The position numbers and the translations under genes are program-made. A stretch of DNA of 64,000 nucleotides, taken from positions 7,347,268-7,411,267 of the forward strand of contig JAJEKV010000028.1 in assembly GCA_021234155.1 (NCBI GenBank), in the 5' to 3' direction. This stretch comes from Isoetes taiwanensis (Eukaryota; Streptophyta; Lycopodiopsida; Isoetales; Isoetaceae). Shown piece by piece: positions 13,373 to 24,741 of this stretch. The notes beneath the pieces were generated by a model that made no database searches, was not told the origin of the DNA, and saw nothing but the letters and a program-made list of their open reading frames with translations. Position 1 is the stretch's first letter, and every line of letters starts with the position of its first letter.

Positions 13373-14222
13373 AGAGAATGAGAATGAGAATGATTTTTAT
13401 CGTCCACTTATGAGGCCAATCGGCCTATGGGACCCATAAGGCGCAGAAAACTTATTATTGTCGGGTTAAAACCCCCGCCCGAAGGGTTTTCGAGGAAAAA
13501 AGCGTGGCGATAATAAGAATCTTTGTCAAAACCGCATAAGCATACATCAATGTTTATATACATGTCAAGTGTGTGCGGGACATAGCTGATCTCGCATGTC
13601 CATAACCTCTCGAAGATATGATCCCAAACCCGCACGGATCTTTGTGCTCAATGTCACATGTAACGGTGGCGGGCGACCAACTCGGCATATCGTGTCCGAA
13701 TTTGATCATATCTTTGGGCAACTTTGAAGGGTATGAGATTCATCCTCAATGACTCCCATTTGGCGGCATTGATGAGCACGCCCTGGCGTGGCTCACCAAT
13801 CCATCCGCCTTTGTCTCAATTCAAGATGATGTGCCCCTGCGAATGGAGGCAATGAGTCCGCGCCCTTTTCATTGGCAAAGTGGATACGCAGGTAGCATTG
13901 CGGGCCTCGTTCCAATGTGGGATTTATGTGGCAGCGGGTAGTGTCTTTGTCTTGACTGTTCAAGGGCATTGGCATCCCAAAGCTTGCTTGAGGAAACAAT
14001 CGTCAAGATATTGCCTCAAGCTATGGCGATCATCTCTGTTTGCACATGTATGCACACGTGGTTCTGCGCATTCCATCTAGCCAACCATTGAGCTCTCTTT
14101 TCCCTCCAACAGGCCTTGAGGGGCGGCTCCATTGCCATGATATAAGCTAGTTTAGGGAGGCGAGCATCGTCCATATTGACCACCTTCCTTCTAGACAATG
14201 TGGCGATCAAGGGCAGCCTCTC

Positions 14223-16006
14223 TCAAGAGGCAAGAATCCTTGTCTCCTGCAGTAGAATTTGATATGGGGCGTGGACTTCACCCCTAGTGCTCGTACTAAG
14301 AAGGCTTTCGGACTGCTCCAAGTCATTCCAAGTAGCAAGTGATACTCTTTGGGCCCCATACTTCCACCCCCGTATAAAAAGGACAGGCTCCACTAAGACC
14401 TTGAACAGGCATGGTGATGGGCCCAATCATACAACTCCGGCTCTATGACTATTGTTTTGCATTGCATATAGTGCCTTCCACTGCCGAGTCACTTTCGTGG
14501 CCATTATAAAGGGCCAGGGCTCCACTAAGACCTTGAACGGGCATGATGATGGGCCCAATCATACAACTCCGCTCTATGACTATTGTTTTGCATTGCATAT
14601 AGTGCCTTCCACTACTTGCCGTCACTTTCGTAGCCCGTATGGATGTGTCCCGATTGCATAGTAGAAGGAAACTCCACTCCCAAATATTTGTATGTGGATG
14701 CAACTTCCACATTTTGGCCTCATAATCGGTATGGGACCCTCGGTTTTCGTGAAGATGATATGAAAACCACCTTAGTCTTGGCGGGTTGATGATATCGGTC
14801 GGGCTTGGCATCGTGTCCGTCGGCATCGAGATGTCGTTGTATGTCTGTTGGTGGTGTAAGCTAGGAGGTCCACATCATCGGCCTATATTAACCGGTTGAT
14901 GATCGATAGAGAAGGTGAGCTCCATCGCCCCCATTATCGGCAAGCGTGCTATCTAATTGATCAATGTAAAGCCCAAACAATGTTGGGGAGAGAGGGCATC
15001 CCCCCATAACCCGGCCGTCTTGCTATCAAATGGTTGGCTTGTCCTGGCAGAACCAAAATATCTTTATATGATAGCTTTGCCTGCTGCATTCACGCAAATC
15101 TACAGAACCCCGGTAATTGGTCTTGCCCATAGTTTTTCAGGAGGCACGGTTATCAAACGCCGCCAAAATCCACAAAGCAACAATATAGATCCCGACGGCG
15201 GTTCTGTTGTCTTCAATCGAGTTCGCAACATGAAGATGTGGTCAATGGTTGAGTGCTCGGGTCTGAATCCCGCAAAGGTGAGGGCCCGCACCTCTGCTTT
15301 ACCTCTGCAAGTAACCCGTCAACTACTGCCGAGAATCCCGGCAAAGCAATTTTGCAAACCGCGAATTGACCATGATTGTTCGATAATTGGTCAAGGTAAT
15401 GGGTCACCCGTCTTATATATGGGAACAGATTCGCTATTGGTCCATGCGGTGTTTAAACCTTCATGTAATGCCTTGTTGAACAAAGGCGGTCGAAGACTGT
15501 ATTATGGACGGCCCCGCCCCACTTAAGCAATTCGCGTATACCATCCAAGTCCGGGGCTTTCCCATTGGCAAGACGCCGCAAGCCTTGTTCCACATCCGAA
15601 TCAGTGATTTCCAAAGATCGGGCCTTCTTGCAAGGGTAATCCGTTGCATGTGCACCACGAGGGTCATTATAGTTGTTGCAAGTATTGTCTCCACCGCCGA
15701 GTGATATTCCTGTGGGCTGTCGCTTTCTAAGAACCCTTTGCCAGAAGGTCCTGGGATGACGTTCAGGAGGTAAAATATTTCCCTTTGATGCGCCGCAATG
15801 TACCCGGCTTTCTTAGCTTTAAGGAAGATCGCGGTCTTGTCGACCGCATGTGGGCGAAAGGTGGTCTCGTGACTTGGCGGAGCCGGCGTTTGTGTTCCTT
15901 TTTCACTCGCATCAAACCATTGATTACGTGGGAAGGTTGTGTTCACGGAGGTCCATCGCGGGCGGCTTATCCCAAAGCACCTCTTCGCGCATATCCCTAA
16001 GCACAT
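14223..16006 (-). pseudogene. LINE reverse transcriptase, broken (unit 1)
   Basis: The minus-strand frame 16,006-15,461 holds the linker to RT ('LKAKKAGYIAAHQREIF', 'VETILA') and the first RT blocks ('MGKPRTWM', 'GAGPSIIQSS', matching GKAPDxDG and the following Leu-rich helix). 15,407-15,100 carries 'AGFRPEHSTIDHIFMLRT' and then 'YCCFVDF' in a shifted frame (QAGFRxxxSTxDHI and the catalytic motif A region). 14,426-14,223 carries 'FKVLVEPVLF', the post-RT segment. The catalytic FADD-type block falls near 14,850 but is not clean. The enzyme would copy LINE RNA at a nicked target. At least five frame changes are needed. Confidence 0.75.
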
Positions 16007-16559
16007 CGGTCGGTAGTCCTATCACGCTTGCTCTAGTGTAGGATATTGCAAAATTTACGCCAGGTCATCTATAAGCATCCGGGCATAAGCCCTCGCATGT
16101 TTCCAATGTAGCTGAGGCATGTGAGGAGTTGTTGCACCGGGGTTCGCACAACCCGCCAAGCCAACTTCAAGTAAAGTGGTAAAATCCGGTGCGAGTCGAT
16201 CTCTTCATCCCTATTAGTTGTTCCCACCTGAAAGTGCTTGGACGACATGCATATCTTGCTCGTGCACCAAAGACATAGTCCACCACACTAGATCCGCCCC
16301 CGGTTTTCACGCCACAAGTGCTCTTTTGCGGTGGAAGGCCAATCATGCTAGTCCATTGCAGTTACCGTGTCAAAGATACCGCAGAGCAAAAAGCAATCGC
16401 CGATCATAGCGCCGTGACTGATTGTCATCTTTGTCCGCGGGCCAAGCTCCTTCATTGCAACCGCAATATATCATCGATCAAAGGGATCAAATCTCATGGG
16501 TTGTTCTACCCCGGTCGCGATTGAAGTCTCCAAGGAGTATGACACCGCCTAACTGCTTA

Positions 16560-16935
16560 TCTTTGCCAGATGTCATCATATAGATTGACATAGGGGTCCA
16601 ACCCTATCCACATTCGAGTGGGTGTGAAAGAAGTTGCTTTCGCATGTGGAAAGTAGCAGTCGCCACAAAGAGGGTCTCACATCGCGCTTTTGCACACGCA
16701 CTCCACAAACCGGCCAGCTTATCTGTCTTGAACAAGGAGATTGATTGTGCCAAGGTTGTTCGGTAGTAGCGTTGCATGCCCCCCATGCCCCGCTTTCTGT
16801 GCAATCATTGAAGATTGAGTAGTCTTTGGTATCACGGCAAGTCGGGTATCCTCAGTGGTCTGCATGTTCCCATGTTTCCATGAGGAAGATGAGATCCATG
16901 TCTGCAAAGAATTGAGTTGAGACTATCTCCCTTAC
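16560..16935 (-). pseudogene. LINE endonuclease domain, broken (unit 1)
   Basis: The minus strand carries pieces of an apurinic-endonuclease-like domain in two overlapping frames: 16,907-16,719 ('QSSMIAQKAGHGGHA', 'LLPNNLGTINLLVQD') and 16,804-16,604 ('LAGLWSACAKARCETLFVA'). The second copy at 43,631-43,200 is open throughout and shows the same segments in one frame, supporting the call. In the family this domain nicks target DNA to start reverse transcription. Confidence 0.65.
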
Positions 16936-18950
16936 GCCATGGGAAGCCCCGGCAATTCGAGGAGACCATGCGGAGGCACAATTCCTATTTGTTGGCGAGG
17001 GCGGTGGAGATTCGATGGCGGCTATGAAGAGGGGGGTGGCGAATGGAAAGCGACTTTGAGATGTGCGAGCAAAGGTGAGGCAACTTGAGCAGGCATGCGG
17101 CTGTATGCGGCGGCAATGGGTTGCGAAAATTTCTTTGGAGGGTTAGCAAGATTAAAGTAGCGGGCGGTGATTACGAAAATTTGCATCTTGCCCCGAATCA
17201 TCCCCTGCGGCTCCCGTCTGCGAATGCTTTTAACTTTGGCCAACTCGTGCACCGTGGTCTTCTTGTTGGGCTGGGGTCAGGTCTCGATCAACATACGAGG
17301 TTCGCCTTTAGTCGGCTACCCCGGCGCCAGATGGCCGCTTCCACTTGCGCATCTCGTGCGGAGCGTGACCACCGCGGGCGGGTAATCTTGGGCGCCATGG
17401 CGTCTTTCGCCCTAATAATGTTTACCGCATGGGGAATGTCATTCGAGCAGAATCAACATTTGGAGCCGGTTAATGAGGTCCTCCCTTCTTACTTCCGCCA
17501 TTACCACCATTATTGTGGCTTCTCCGCCTCGGCGCCTAGAACAACAGAGTTGTTTCTTTGTCGGGCCGGGCATAGGCCGCGGGCCTATGTTGGGGCGAGA
17601 TCTGGCATGGAAGCTTTGGGGTGCGATAGTAATGCGGCCCTGGCTGATGCCTTGCGGACTCTTGGGCGTGGGATCGCCGCGGCGGTATAGTGGTCTCTCC
17701 TTCCCTGAAGCCGGGAGCTTAGCTCCTGCTGAAATTATTCTTTGCCTTGTCAATTCACGATGCACCGCTTGCAATTGCTCATGAGCATCGCATTGAGGCC
17801 CTTGCCTCGTTCAGCAAAGAATGGCGCCCTCGGCTCTCATCTTACGATCTTGGTCAGCGGGCTATGCTCCGATTTTACGAGTCCACCATAGGGTTCATTT
17901 GCGGATGAGGCCACTTCTTGTGTCTCGACCCTACTTTGAAGGGCTCTCAATTGTGGCTCTCTTCAAAAGCGACCTGGACTTTTGCATCCGCAAAGCTGGC
18001 CTCCTCGACCTCCTCGATGCGGAGATGGTTACCATTGTCTCCTCACCAAGCTCAACACGTTGCTTGTCCTATGTCATGGTTTCCATGGCGAAAGGTACAA
18101 AGGAATCTATGCGGCCTGCATGTCGCCAAGACTCTTCTTATCCTTACGCCTTTCCGAGTGCACTAGGAGAAGGCCATCTTCGAACCATTTTTTATCGCGG
18201 GTCTCCATCTTTGAAAACATCCGATAGCCACCGCCTCTTGAGCAATTTGGGTGCGGAGGCTGCATTACCTCTGCCAAGCAAGCAATTCGAACTCTGTTGC
18301 CCTCGCCATTGCTTGAACTTTGTTTCCGGTGCTCCTCAACAACCTGGTTTGGTGGTGGTGAAGCACGGATCTGACTTGCCGCTAGGCTAGAGTATCCGTC
18401 ATATGCCCCGCCGAAGCTATGCTTGTTGCACGAGACTTTGCCCGCGCTTCTCTTTTGATTATTACTGTCAATTTTGCCGTGTCATCTGGCCTCAAGGATT
18501 GGGGATGGCATCTATGTACTCTCCCAATAGAAGTTTTGCTGCCATGTTCTGCGCTTAGGTAGAGGGGATCATATCGCCACCATCCACATGCATATATGTG
18601 GGGTTGGATGAAGGGACGCAGGGCTCGTCCGGCTCTTCTATCAACCGAGTTGCTATGAATAGGTTGTCACCTTTACAGACGGCTTGTCTGAAAGCCTCCA
18701 AGCACTTTGATGATGCACAACCTCTGTCCCTTTACGGGGCATCGTGATCGAAAGCTTCCACGCGTCGGCGGTGCAGGGCTTCCAAGTGCAAGAAGCAGCG
18801 CCAGCTCTTTCACCTTCGGACACTGCCCGAAAGTGTTCAAGTGCATAAATCAAGCACGACCTCTAGTGCAAACCTCTGCCACCTTCTGGGCGGCAATGTC
18901 GAAATGAAAAGAAGCAATGGTTTTCCCCTTACGTACGCATTTGGGCTCCA
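16936..18950 (-). other. Presumptive LINE ORF1 region (unit 1)
   Basis: GC-rich sequence between the endonuclease and the 5' repeats. The minus-strand frames are short and basic or low in complexity ('EEVEEASFADAKVQVAFEE' suggests a helical, charged segment). No zinc knuckle or RRM is clear. The long plus-strand open frames here (for example 17,085-17,690) are antisense by-products of base composition. The position fits ORF1, an RNA-binding protein in LINEs; the assignment is by location only. Confidence 0.4.
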
Positions 18951-19059
18951 AAGATGTAAATGCTTTAAGCCAAGGTGATTGGATGGTATCACACCCTCTC
19001 AATCCCGCCTTAAAATCGGGTTGCAAAAACTTGTTGTTTTCTCCTCTCAGATCTTAAGC

Positions 19060-19935
19060 AAATCACGTTAGAAACCATATGTCTTTTATAATCATCACAG
19101 AACAAAAATTCCAATGATATGCATTGCTCCCAAAACAGAGCTGCAAATCAATAGATATGAAGAAAAGTATATAGTGCTCATTTTTAAATCGAACAATGGA
19201 AACCCTAAAGCCAGCACTGAAAATCTGTTCTTTTGCTCTGAAATCCTGTCTAAACATTAGCAACATAAAATATTTTTGAAAAAGAACTCTGAGAGAGCTT
19301 TCCAAAGATATAAATTTCATGAGAAACCGAGTCCGAGAGAAAGAGATATGAACAAAATGTAATATGAACCACAAAGTGGTGGTGCAGGCTGTAAATCTGT
19401 GTTTTTGCTATGGAAACACCATTCAAAGACATGCAAATCACATACCTTCAGAAAGATCACTGAGGGAGCTTTCCAAAGAAACAAATTTCAGCTGAAGCGG
19501 AGTTAAAATCCAAAAATATGATAAGAAATATGTGGACAATACCACGAGCACTTCAGGTTTTTTTACCTCGATTTGCAGCCAGAAAATTCGAGTTTTTGCA
19601 GAGGAAAAATTATTGAAAACATATAAAAATTACATACCATTAGGAAGAAATCTGAGATGACTTTCCAACGCCAATAAATTTCAGCGAAACGGAGTTCTTG
19701 ATCTCCGATATGATCAAAAGTGTTTGGGCGAAAGACCACCAAAGACGCCGGGGTTTGTTGGGACCCCAATTTGCAGCCCGAAAATTTGTGTTTCTGATGT
19801 AAAATAGTCAGTGAAACATATCCAAATCACATACCAACAGAAAGAACTCTGAGATGGCTTTCCAACGCAACAGATTTTGGCTGAAACGGACTTCCGTGAT
19901 CTCCAAAGTTATGATTGAAAATGTGTGACCGGCTT
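19060..19935 (-). repeat. ~190 bp tandem repeats at the LINE 5' end (unit 1)
   Basis: A diverged unit recurs at least four times. The shared core 'gctttccaa' followed by an 'aaattt.agc' block starts near 19,299, 19,472, 19,662 and 19,859 (spacings 173, 190 and 197). Each unit also carries 'aaatc(t/a)gtgtttttg' and 'acataccat(t/a)aggaag'-like words. On the minus strand the array lies upstream of the LINE coding region, the place of a promoter-bearing 5' UTR. A second copy lies at 45,770-46,640. Confidence 0.7.
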
Positions 19936-19978
19936 TCAGAGCGCCTAGGGTTTCAGAGCGCCTAGCATAATGCATAGT

Positions 19979-22283
19979 ATCTTGTTAAACGTAATGCGCC
20001 TTAGTTGGTGGGATGATATGTGGTTAAAAGTGAGGGTTTGATGGGGTGGACTGCCTTAAGCCACGTTGAAACTTTTAAACTTCGGCCACCATGGATTTTC
20101 CTATGCCATTCTAAAGTTGAGCACCTCGTTAGGTCCTATGGATCATTAGGTCCTATTGGAGATGGTCTCATAGCTTCGAAAAGTAGCAATTGCTGGTGAT
20201 ATATCATGGAGGGCTCTTTAGATGTTTTATGTGGTTACAAGTGAGGGTTTGATGGGGTGGATTGCCTTAGGCACGTTGAAATTTTTTAAACTCAACCACC
20301 ATGGATCTTCATTTGCCATCGATGTTGTTATGCATGGCGAAGTTCTTCCTATGCCATTTTTAGGTCCTATATAGATCTTCGTTTGCACATCATGCAAGTC
20401 ATATCGAAGTCTTTTATAGATCTTCCTTTGTCATCATGCAATTGATAGTGCTCCTTGATGTGCCTATCCCAGGCATTATAGCTTCTAGAAGTAACAATTG
20501 TTGGTGACATATCATGAAGGGAAGATATTTTATTCCATCAAGAAAGTTGATGCATTATGCAATCCTCTCCATACCATGGGTAGGGCCAAGTATATCAATG
20601 TAGGTATTGCAATGATGCCAGGATGTGACCTCTACGGAGTTAAACATTATGAACATTTGAAAAAAGGGTTGCCACTATAGACTTCCTATGTTTTATTTGA
20701 ACATTGGTGAAATATTAGAGAAGTACATTTGACTAGGAAGTTTTCTTGTCATCACAAATTGGCATGTCGTTGATCACTAAAACGACATCTAAAAACAACT
20801 AAAATGCTTCATTCCTTTGGGGTCAACTGAACCAATCAACTTATTAGAAAATTATATTCGTGGTTTTTAACAAAAAGTAGTCATCATTGAATTCGGCCTC
20901 TAAGAAGATTGCTTACACTTTCTTCCTGGCTTAATTTCTTCGGTCGGTATGGAAAGAAACTATTCTTGGTCCCCACCCTATTATGAAGCCCTTATTTTAT
21001 ATGGCAACTTTGTAAATCCACACAAGGCTCCACCTAGAATGCAAGGGACCCCAATAGTTAACATGTGATTTCTTGTGTGTAACAAACTCTTAAACAAATG
21101 CATTGAGTAAAACAGAGCACTACCACACATAAGTTAATCCAACAACACCGAACATGGCCCACACCAAGATTTGAAAGCGCATATCTCTATGAAGAAACGG
21201 AGAGCTATTGCCTCCGGTGAGGACGGGTCCCATCATCTCGATTGAAACAGTCGTTGGACTACGATGGAGGGCGAGAATCCCCCGCATGAGAGAATATGCG
21301 GTGTTGCCACATCGGACGATGAGGATGAGCACCATGCTCGCAAGAGTGTCCGCATATCATGCGATATCCGAAAGCAACACATGCTGATCTTAGATGCTCA
21401 CGAGGCACCGGCCAGCATCAATTCTTGGCATCGCCAATGGTTCTTCATCCTCCCATGTGGGGGTTTTTTCATCCCATTAGTAGGAGGGACATTGTATAGT
21501 AGCATTTGTCTTCTTGGTGTGGTTTTATCTAGCTTTGTGTGCATGTACCGCCTCATAGGTCAAGTTTTGCCTCATGGACGTTAAAATATACTTCCTTCCT
21601 TCCTTCCTTCCTTATGCTACAAAGGTTCCACTCTCTAAGCCATTTAATCAGTCTTATAATGGTAATAAGTTTTCTATTATATAAAAGCATTGTCAAGAAG
21701 GAGTTCATCAAGCAGATTGATTAGTTGTGGAAATATATGGAGAAGATCCTATATTACTCAATTTAGCGTATGGGATTTTTCCTATAGTAAACCCGACCCA
21801 AAGAAGATGTTGAACGATTCCATGATGAGTACTCAACTTGTTTCATGTATTACTCTTGTCCGATAGTGGTTTCTTATTTTTCTCAAATCTTGGTCGATGG
21901 AATTGGCTTGTGTTGTAATTTCATATGTAAGCTATTTCCAAGTCCCTTTTGAAGTACACATCCCGGCCTTACTTTAAGGTCGCTCGTCCATTCCTATGGC
22001 AATATTTATGTCACATGTAATCATTTTGCCCCTTCAATATTGTGGTTTCATCACAAGAATTATCAAACCTCAAAATACTCACCACCCATTATGGAACCCT
22101 AGAAACCTATCCAAAATACATGGCCGTTTAATTTATTTCTTTGGACATATATGGAAGAGGTTATCATTATGTTTATTCAATGCAATATGGGAATGTTAAT
22201 TGGTTTACTCGATTCAGACTAAAGAATCCACATCAATTTGTAAAATTTAGAAGCATTTGGGCTTTAAAAATCATATTTAAAGA
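19979..22283 (+). repeat. Repeat family R, copy R3, interrupted
   Basis: R resumes after the LINE with 'tcttgttaaacgtaatgcgcc', the missing end of R2, and then runs as a third head-to-tail copy starting 'ttagttggtgggatgatatg'. It is interrupted at 21,103-21,612 by a small insertion, resumes at 'ttatgctacaaagg', and ends at 'catatttaaagag' (22,283), where another LINE tail begins. A 60-codon frame at 20,498-20,680 ('YHEGKIFYSIKKVDALC') is the clearest coding-like part of R, but it is not open in the other copies. Confidence 0.65.
21103..21612 (+). mobile_element. 5'-truncated LINE-like insertion with CCTT tail
   Basis: About 510 bases interrupt R between 'aaacaaatgcattga' and 'cttatgctacaaagg', words that are adjacent in other R copies (compare 12,700-12,725). 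The insert ends 'ctcatggacgttaaaatata' followed by four to five TTCC/CTTC units, the same 3' layout as the other LINE tails in this window. It contains a 106-codon frame (21,264-21,584) with a hydrophobic end, not recognised. No clear target-site duplication is seen. Confidence 0.55.
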
Positions 22284-22391
22284 GGCGGGGGGTTTTAATC
22301 CTAGTAGTAATGATTGTACTAGCCCATTGTATGGGTCCCATGACCCTATTGGTCTCCTCGTGGGCGTTAAAAAACTATTCTATTCTATTGT
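22284..22391 (+). mobile_element. Short LINE 3' end with TATTC tail
   Basis: It begins right after 'catatttaaagag', reads 'gggggttttaatcc', 'tatgggtcccatgaccc' and 'tgggcgttaaaaaa', and closes with TATTC units before 'gttaaacgtaatg' of repeat R. This is homologous to the 3' end of the truncated LINE at 27,061-27,165 but belongs to a different subfamily, since its tail repeat differs. It was inserted at the same R site as the large LINE, in the opposite direction. Confidence 0.6.
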
Positions 22392-22407
22392 TAAACGTAA
22401 TGTCTTG

Positions 22408-22441
22408 TGTTTTTTTCTTTTCTTTTTTTTTTTTTTTTTTT
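22408..22441 (+). repeat. T-rich run
   Basis: A nearly pure T tract of about 32 bases with two C interruptions, marking the start of module Q. The corresponding positions before the other Q copies are also T-rich (29,988-29,998 and 56,769-56,777). Confidence 0.7.
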
Positions 22442-23320
22442 GTTTGTGTTAAATCCTTTAGCTATTGTTAACACATTGAATATGCATTTAGGAAACATTG
22501 TACCTCATTAGAGGAAGTAGAAGTATTGGTGATTGTACAATTAATGATGAATGTATACGTGATATTTATCCTTAGTTGAAATGGGTCAACATTGGTAAAA
22601 CATGTTAATGGTAATCTAAAAGGGAAAAAGAATGGACGGTAAAAAAAATGTGTGAAGTCACCGGAATTGATGGCGAGAAATGGTGGAAGACGGCTCTAAA
22701 AGACGGGTGCCTCCCCAAAAATTGCCGAAGGATTCGTGGACTGAAGGCTAATGCAATATCTGAGGCGCATTTATCAAGGTAAAATGGTCTTAAATAAACT
22801 CTAACCCTAAAACTATGAGCTACGATTTTGGTAGCCAGAATCGAGGGAAGAAGAAGCACGAGAATATGAAACGAATATGGAATTAATCTGTGTCTTAGAT
22901 CAGTTCAGGTTGGAGAAACTATATATGGATAAAAGGCGTAGACGTGGAGCTATGACACTAAGCGTAATTTTGGTGAAGGCAGCCTCGGATTTGCTACCAA
23001 AAGAGGAGCTTATTCTAATACAAAACCATCCGATATTATAGAAGTGGAGCAAGCTAGAAGAACTTGGTTATAAACAAGGTGAGCCAACATTAATTTTTAT
23101 CGACAAAGATGAGTTGCATTGCAATTGTCAAAAACCCTGTACAATATGAGAGAACTAAGCATATAGAACTTGATGTACACTTTATCAGAGATGTAGCAGA
23201 AAAGAGATATATATTCGAATGGGTTATATCAACACAGATCTGCAGATTGAAGATATATTCAGAAAGGCATTGGTGGAGAACTAAGGGTGAATATGGAAAG
23301 CTAAACCTATGGTAAATGGT
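22440..23320 (+). repeat. Module Q, second copy
   Basis: Starts 'tttgtttgtgttaaatcc', contains the shared ATG at 22,815 (MSYDFGSQNR-like reading) and then copia RNase H. In this copy the sequence continues past the copia fragment into about 1.2 kb of unassigned DNA before R resumes at 24,530. Confidence 0.7.
22965..23315 (+). pseudogene. Ty1/copia RNase H fragment, best preserved copy
   Basis: The frame at 23,109-23,315 reads 'MSCIAIVKNPVQYERTKHIE' and continues 'LDVHFIRDVAEK', an excellent match to the copia RNase H end (QSAIxLxKNPVxHxRTKHIDxxYHFIR). Upstream, in another frame, is 'EELGYKQGEPTLIY'. The protein would degrade the RNA strand of the hybrid during reverse transcription. Only the last ~110 residues of the polyprotein are represented. 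Confidence 0.85.
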
Positions 23321-24529
23321 AATGTTGATAAGTTAAAATGGCCTGTATATTGAATTTGGAAAAGAGGTCGGTGCAATAAAAAAGGAGGCAACTATGCTTG
23401 GAAAAGTTAGCAACCTCCTAGGTCCATGGAGGCATGAGACCACGATGTCCCAAGAGGTTGGGATCAGGCGCCCGGCCGGATCCGATTCTATAAACTTAAG
23501 ATGTAACTAGTAAGTTGGCACTGGGTCCAAGAATTCATTAGTTCGATTGAAGATTTTCAAGACAACTTTAGTTGCATATTTCCAAAGCCATATGAATGCT
23601 ACAGTTTTGTTCAAGATGCATCAATGCAAGTTATAAAAACCATGGAGACATTATTGAAAACAAGGTGTCACAAGACGGAGGGTTGCCCTCCATGGCCGGA
23701 GAGTGAAATGGCTTAAATCATAGTTCAAAGTCATGTTTAACTTAACTAAGCATGTGGAAATCCATAACCCTGAACATTTGGAAACAAAATTCTCTCAGAG
23801 CCACCGAACTACCTTTATCTTCCAAAATGCACTAAAGTGTTTGGCAACCTCAGAAAGTAAAGAACACACGAATTTCAAACTGAATATAATGATACGAATA
23901 AAGCTTTGCTGTTATTCAAGAAAGTATCCAACATAAATCGAAGCCTTTGTGGAGCCGCAAACACATCGAATATCTTATTGTTTTGGTTGGGTCTTCCGAG
24001 CATCTTCACCGTAAAATATTAAGCAGATCGGGCTAAAAAGCTTTAGGCACACGCTTTTGCATTCTATTGTACAATTCAATGGATGCATCCCCCTTTCAAA
24101 TTGTTATTTGCCATAATGGCGACATGTGCATGTATATACTTGTAGGTCTTGTAATTTTCTTATATGCCTCTGGTTTTGTCGCATCCAAGCACATCCCCGC
24201 TTTAGATTTTGGTGGCCAAAACACATGAACTTCGACCCATTTTTGAAGCTTTTCTCTTTGCAAGACTCCGCCTCCAGTTTTTTAGGGTACCCAAAGTAAT
24301 GTGCGATCGAGAGAAGATCGAGAATGTAAAAATCGAAGAAGGAAATGGGCTTAGCCGCGAAAAGTTGAAGAGCCCCATATTCGGACCAAATCCATTGCCA
24401 ATCCTCGGTTTATTCCTTCCCCAATCCATTATTTCGAAAAGAATTGAAGAGAAGGGCATATGTCGGGGGTTGCCCTTAAGGTCAAATCTGCATAGACATA
24501 ATTTAGAAAGTCAGCTGAATCATAGGCTT
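23321..24529 (+). other. Unassigned sequence after second Q module
   Basis: Possibly the 3' non-coding part or LTR of the copia element: a purine-rich 'aaaaaaggagg' lies at about 23,379. A 135-codon frame at 24,209-24,616 begins outside R and ends inside it, so it is accidental at its 3' end. Its first half ('MCDREKIENVKIEEGNGLSR') is not recognised. The unit 2 counterpart lies within the blended stretch and cannot be used for comparison. Confidence 0.4.
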
Positions 24530-24720
24530 TTGAATCATGACCGTTTAATTTATTTGTTTGGACATATATGGAAGAGGTTATCATTATGTTTATTCAATGC
24601 AATATGGCAATGTTAATTGTTTTTCTGCGTTTAGACTAAAGAACCACAGATCAATTTGTAAAATTTAGAAGCATTTGGACTTTAAAAATCATATTTAAAG
24701 AGGATCTTGTTAAACATAAA
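24530..24720 (+). repeat. Repeat family R, terminal fragment
   Basis: The last ~190 bases of R ('ccgtttaatttatttg' to 'gatcttgttaaacat') without the rest of the repeat. A 19-base pure T run follows at 24,723-24,741. The unit 2 counterpart starts near 51,298. Confidence 0.65.
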
Positions 24721-24741
24721 GCTTTTTTTTTTTTTTTTTTT

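Larger units (their letters stand above)
13373..19978 (-). mobile_element. LINE (APE-type non-LTR retrotransposon), near full length, unit 1
   Basis: Read on the minus strand, the order is: 5' tandem repeats (19,935 to 19,060), a GC-rich presumptive ORF1 region (about 18,900 to 17,000), an endonuclease domain (about 16,935 to 16,560), a reverse transcriptase (about 16,000 to 14,220), a C-terminal part (to about 13,600), and a 3' end closing with three copies of ATTCTC at 13,373-13,395. Recognisable peptides include 'LLPNNLGTINLLVQD' (endonuclease region), 'AGFRPEHSTIDHIFMLRT' and 'YCCFVDF' (reverse transcriptase), and 'FKVLVEPVLF' (post-RT). Frames are repeatedly shifted, so this copy is not active as read. 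It interrupts repeat R at TTTAAAGAG/TCTTG. The GC content is clearly higher than in the surrounding DNA. Confidence 0.85.

Noticed and set aside
14957-15526. 189-codon plus-strand open frame
   Set aside because: Antisense to the LINE reverse transcriptase; the minus strand has recognisable RT blocks, the plus strand none.
17085-17690. 201-codon plus-strand open frame, the longest in the window
   Set aside because: It lies antisense to the LINE ORF1 region in a GC-rich stretch, is not open in unit 2, and shows no motif.
13360-19990. Target-site duplication of the large LINE
   Set aside because: The candidates 'catatttaaagag' (left) and 'cataatgcatag' (right) match too poorly; R does not regain a clean duplicated word after the insert.
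24209-24616. 135-codon plus-strand frame
   Set aside because: Its last third is repeat R sequence, and no motif or conserved second copy supports it.
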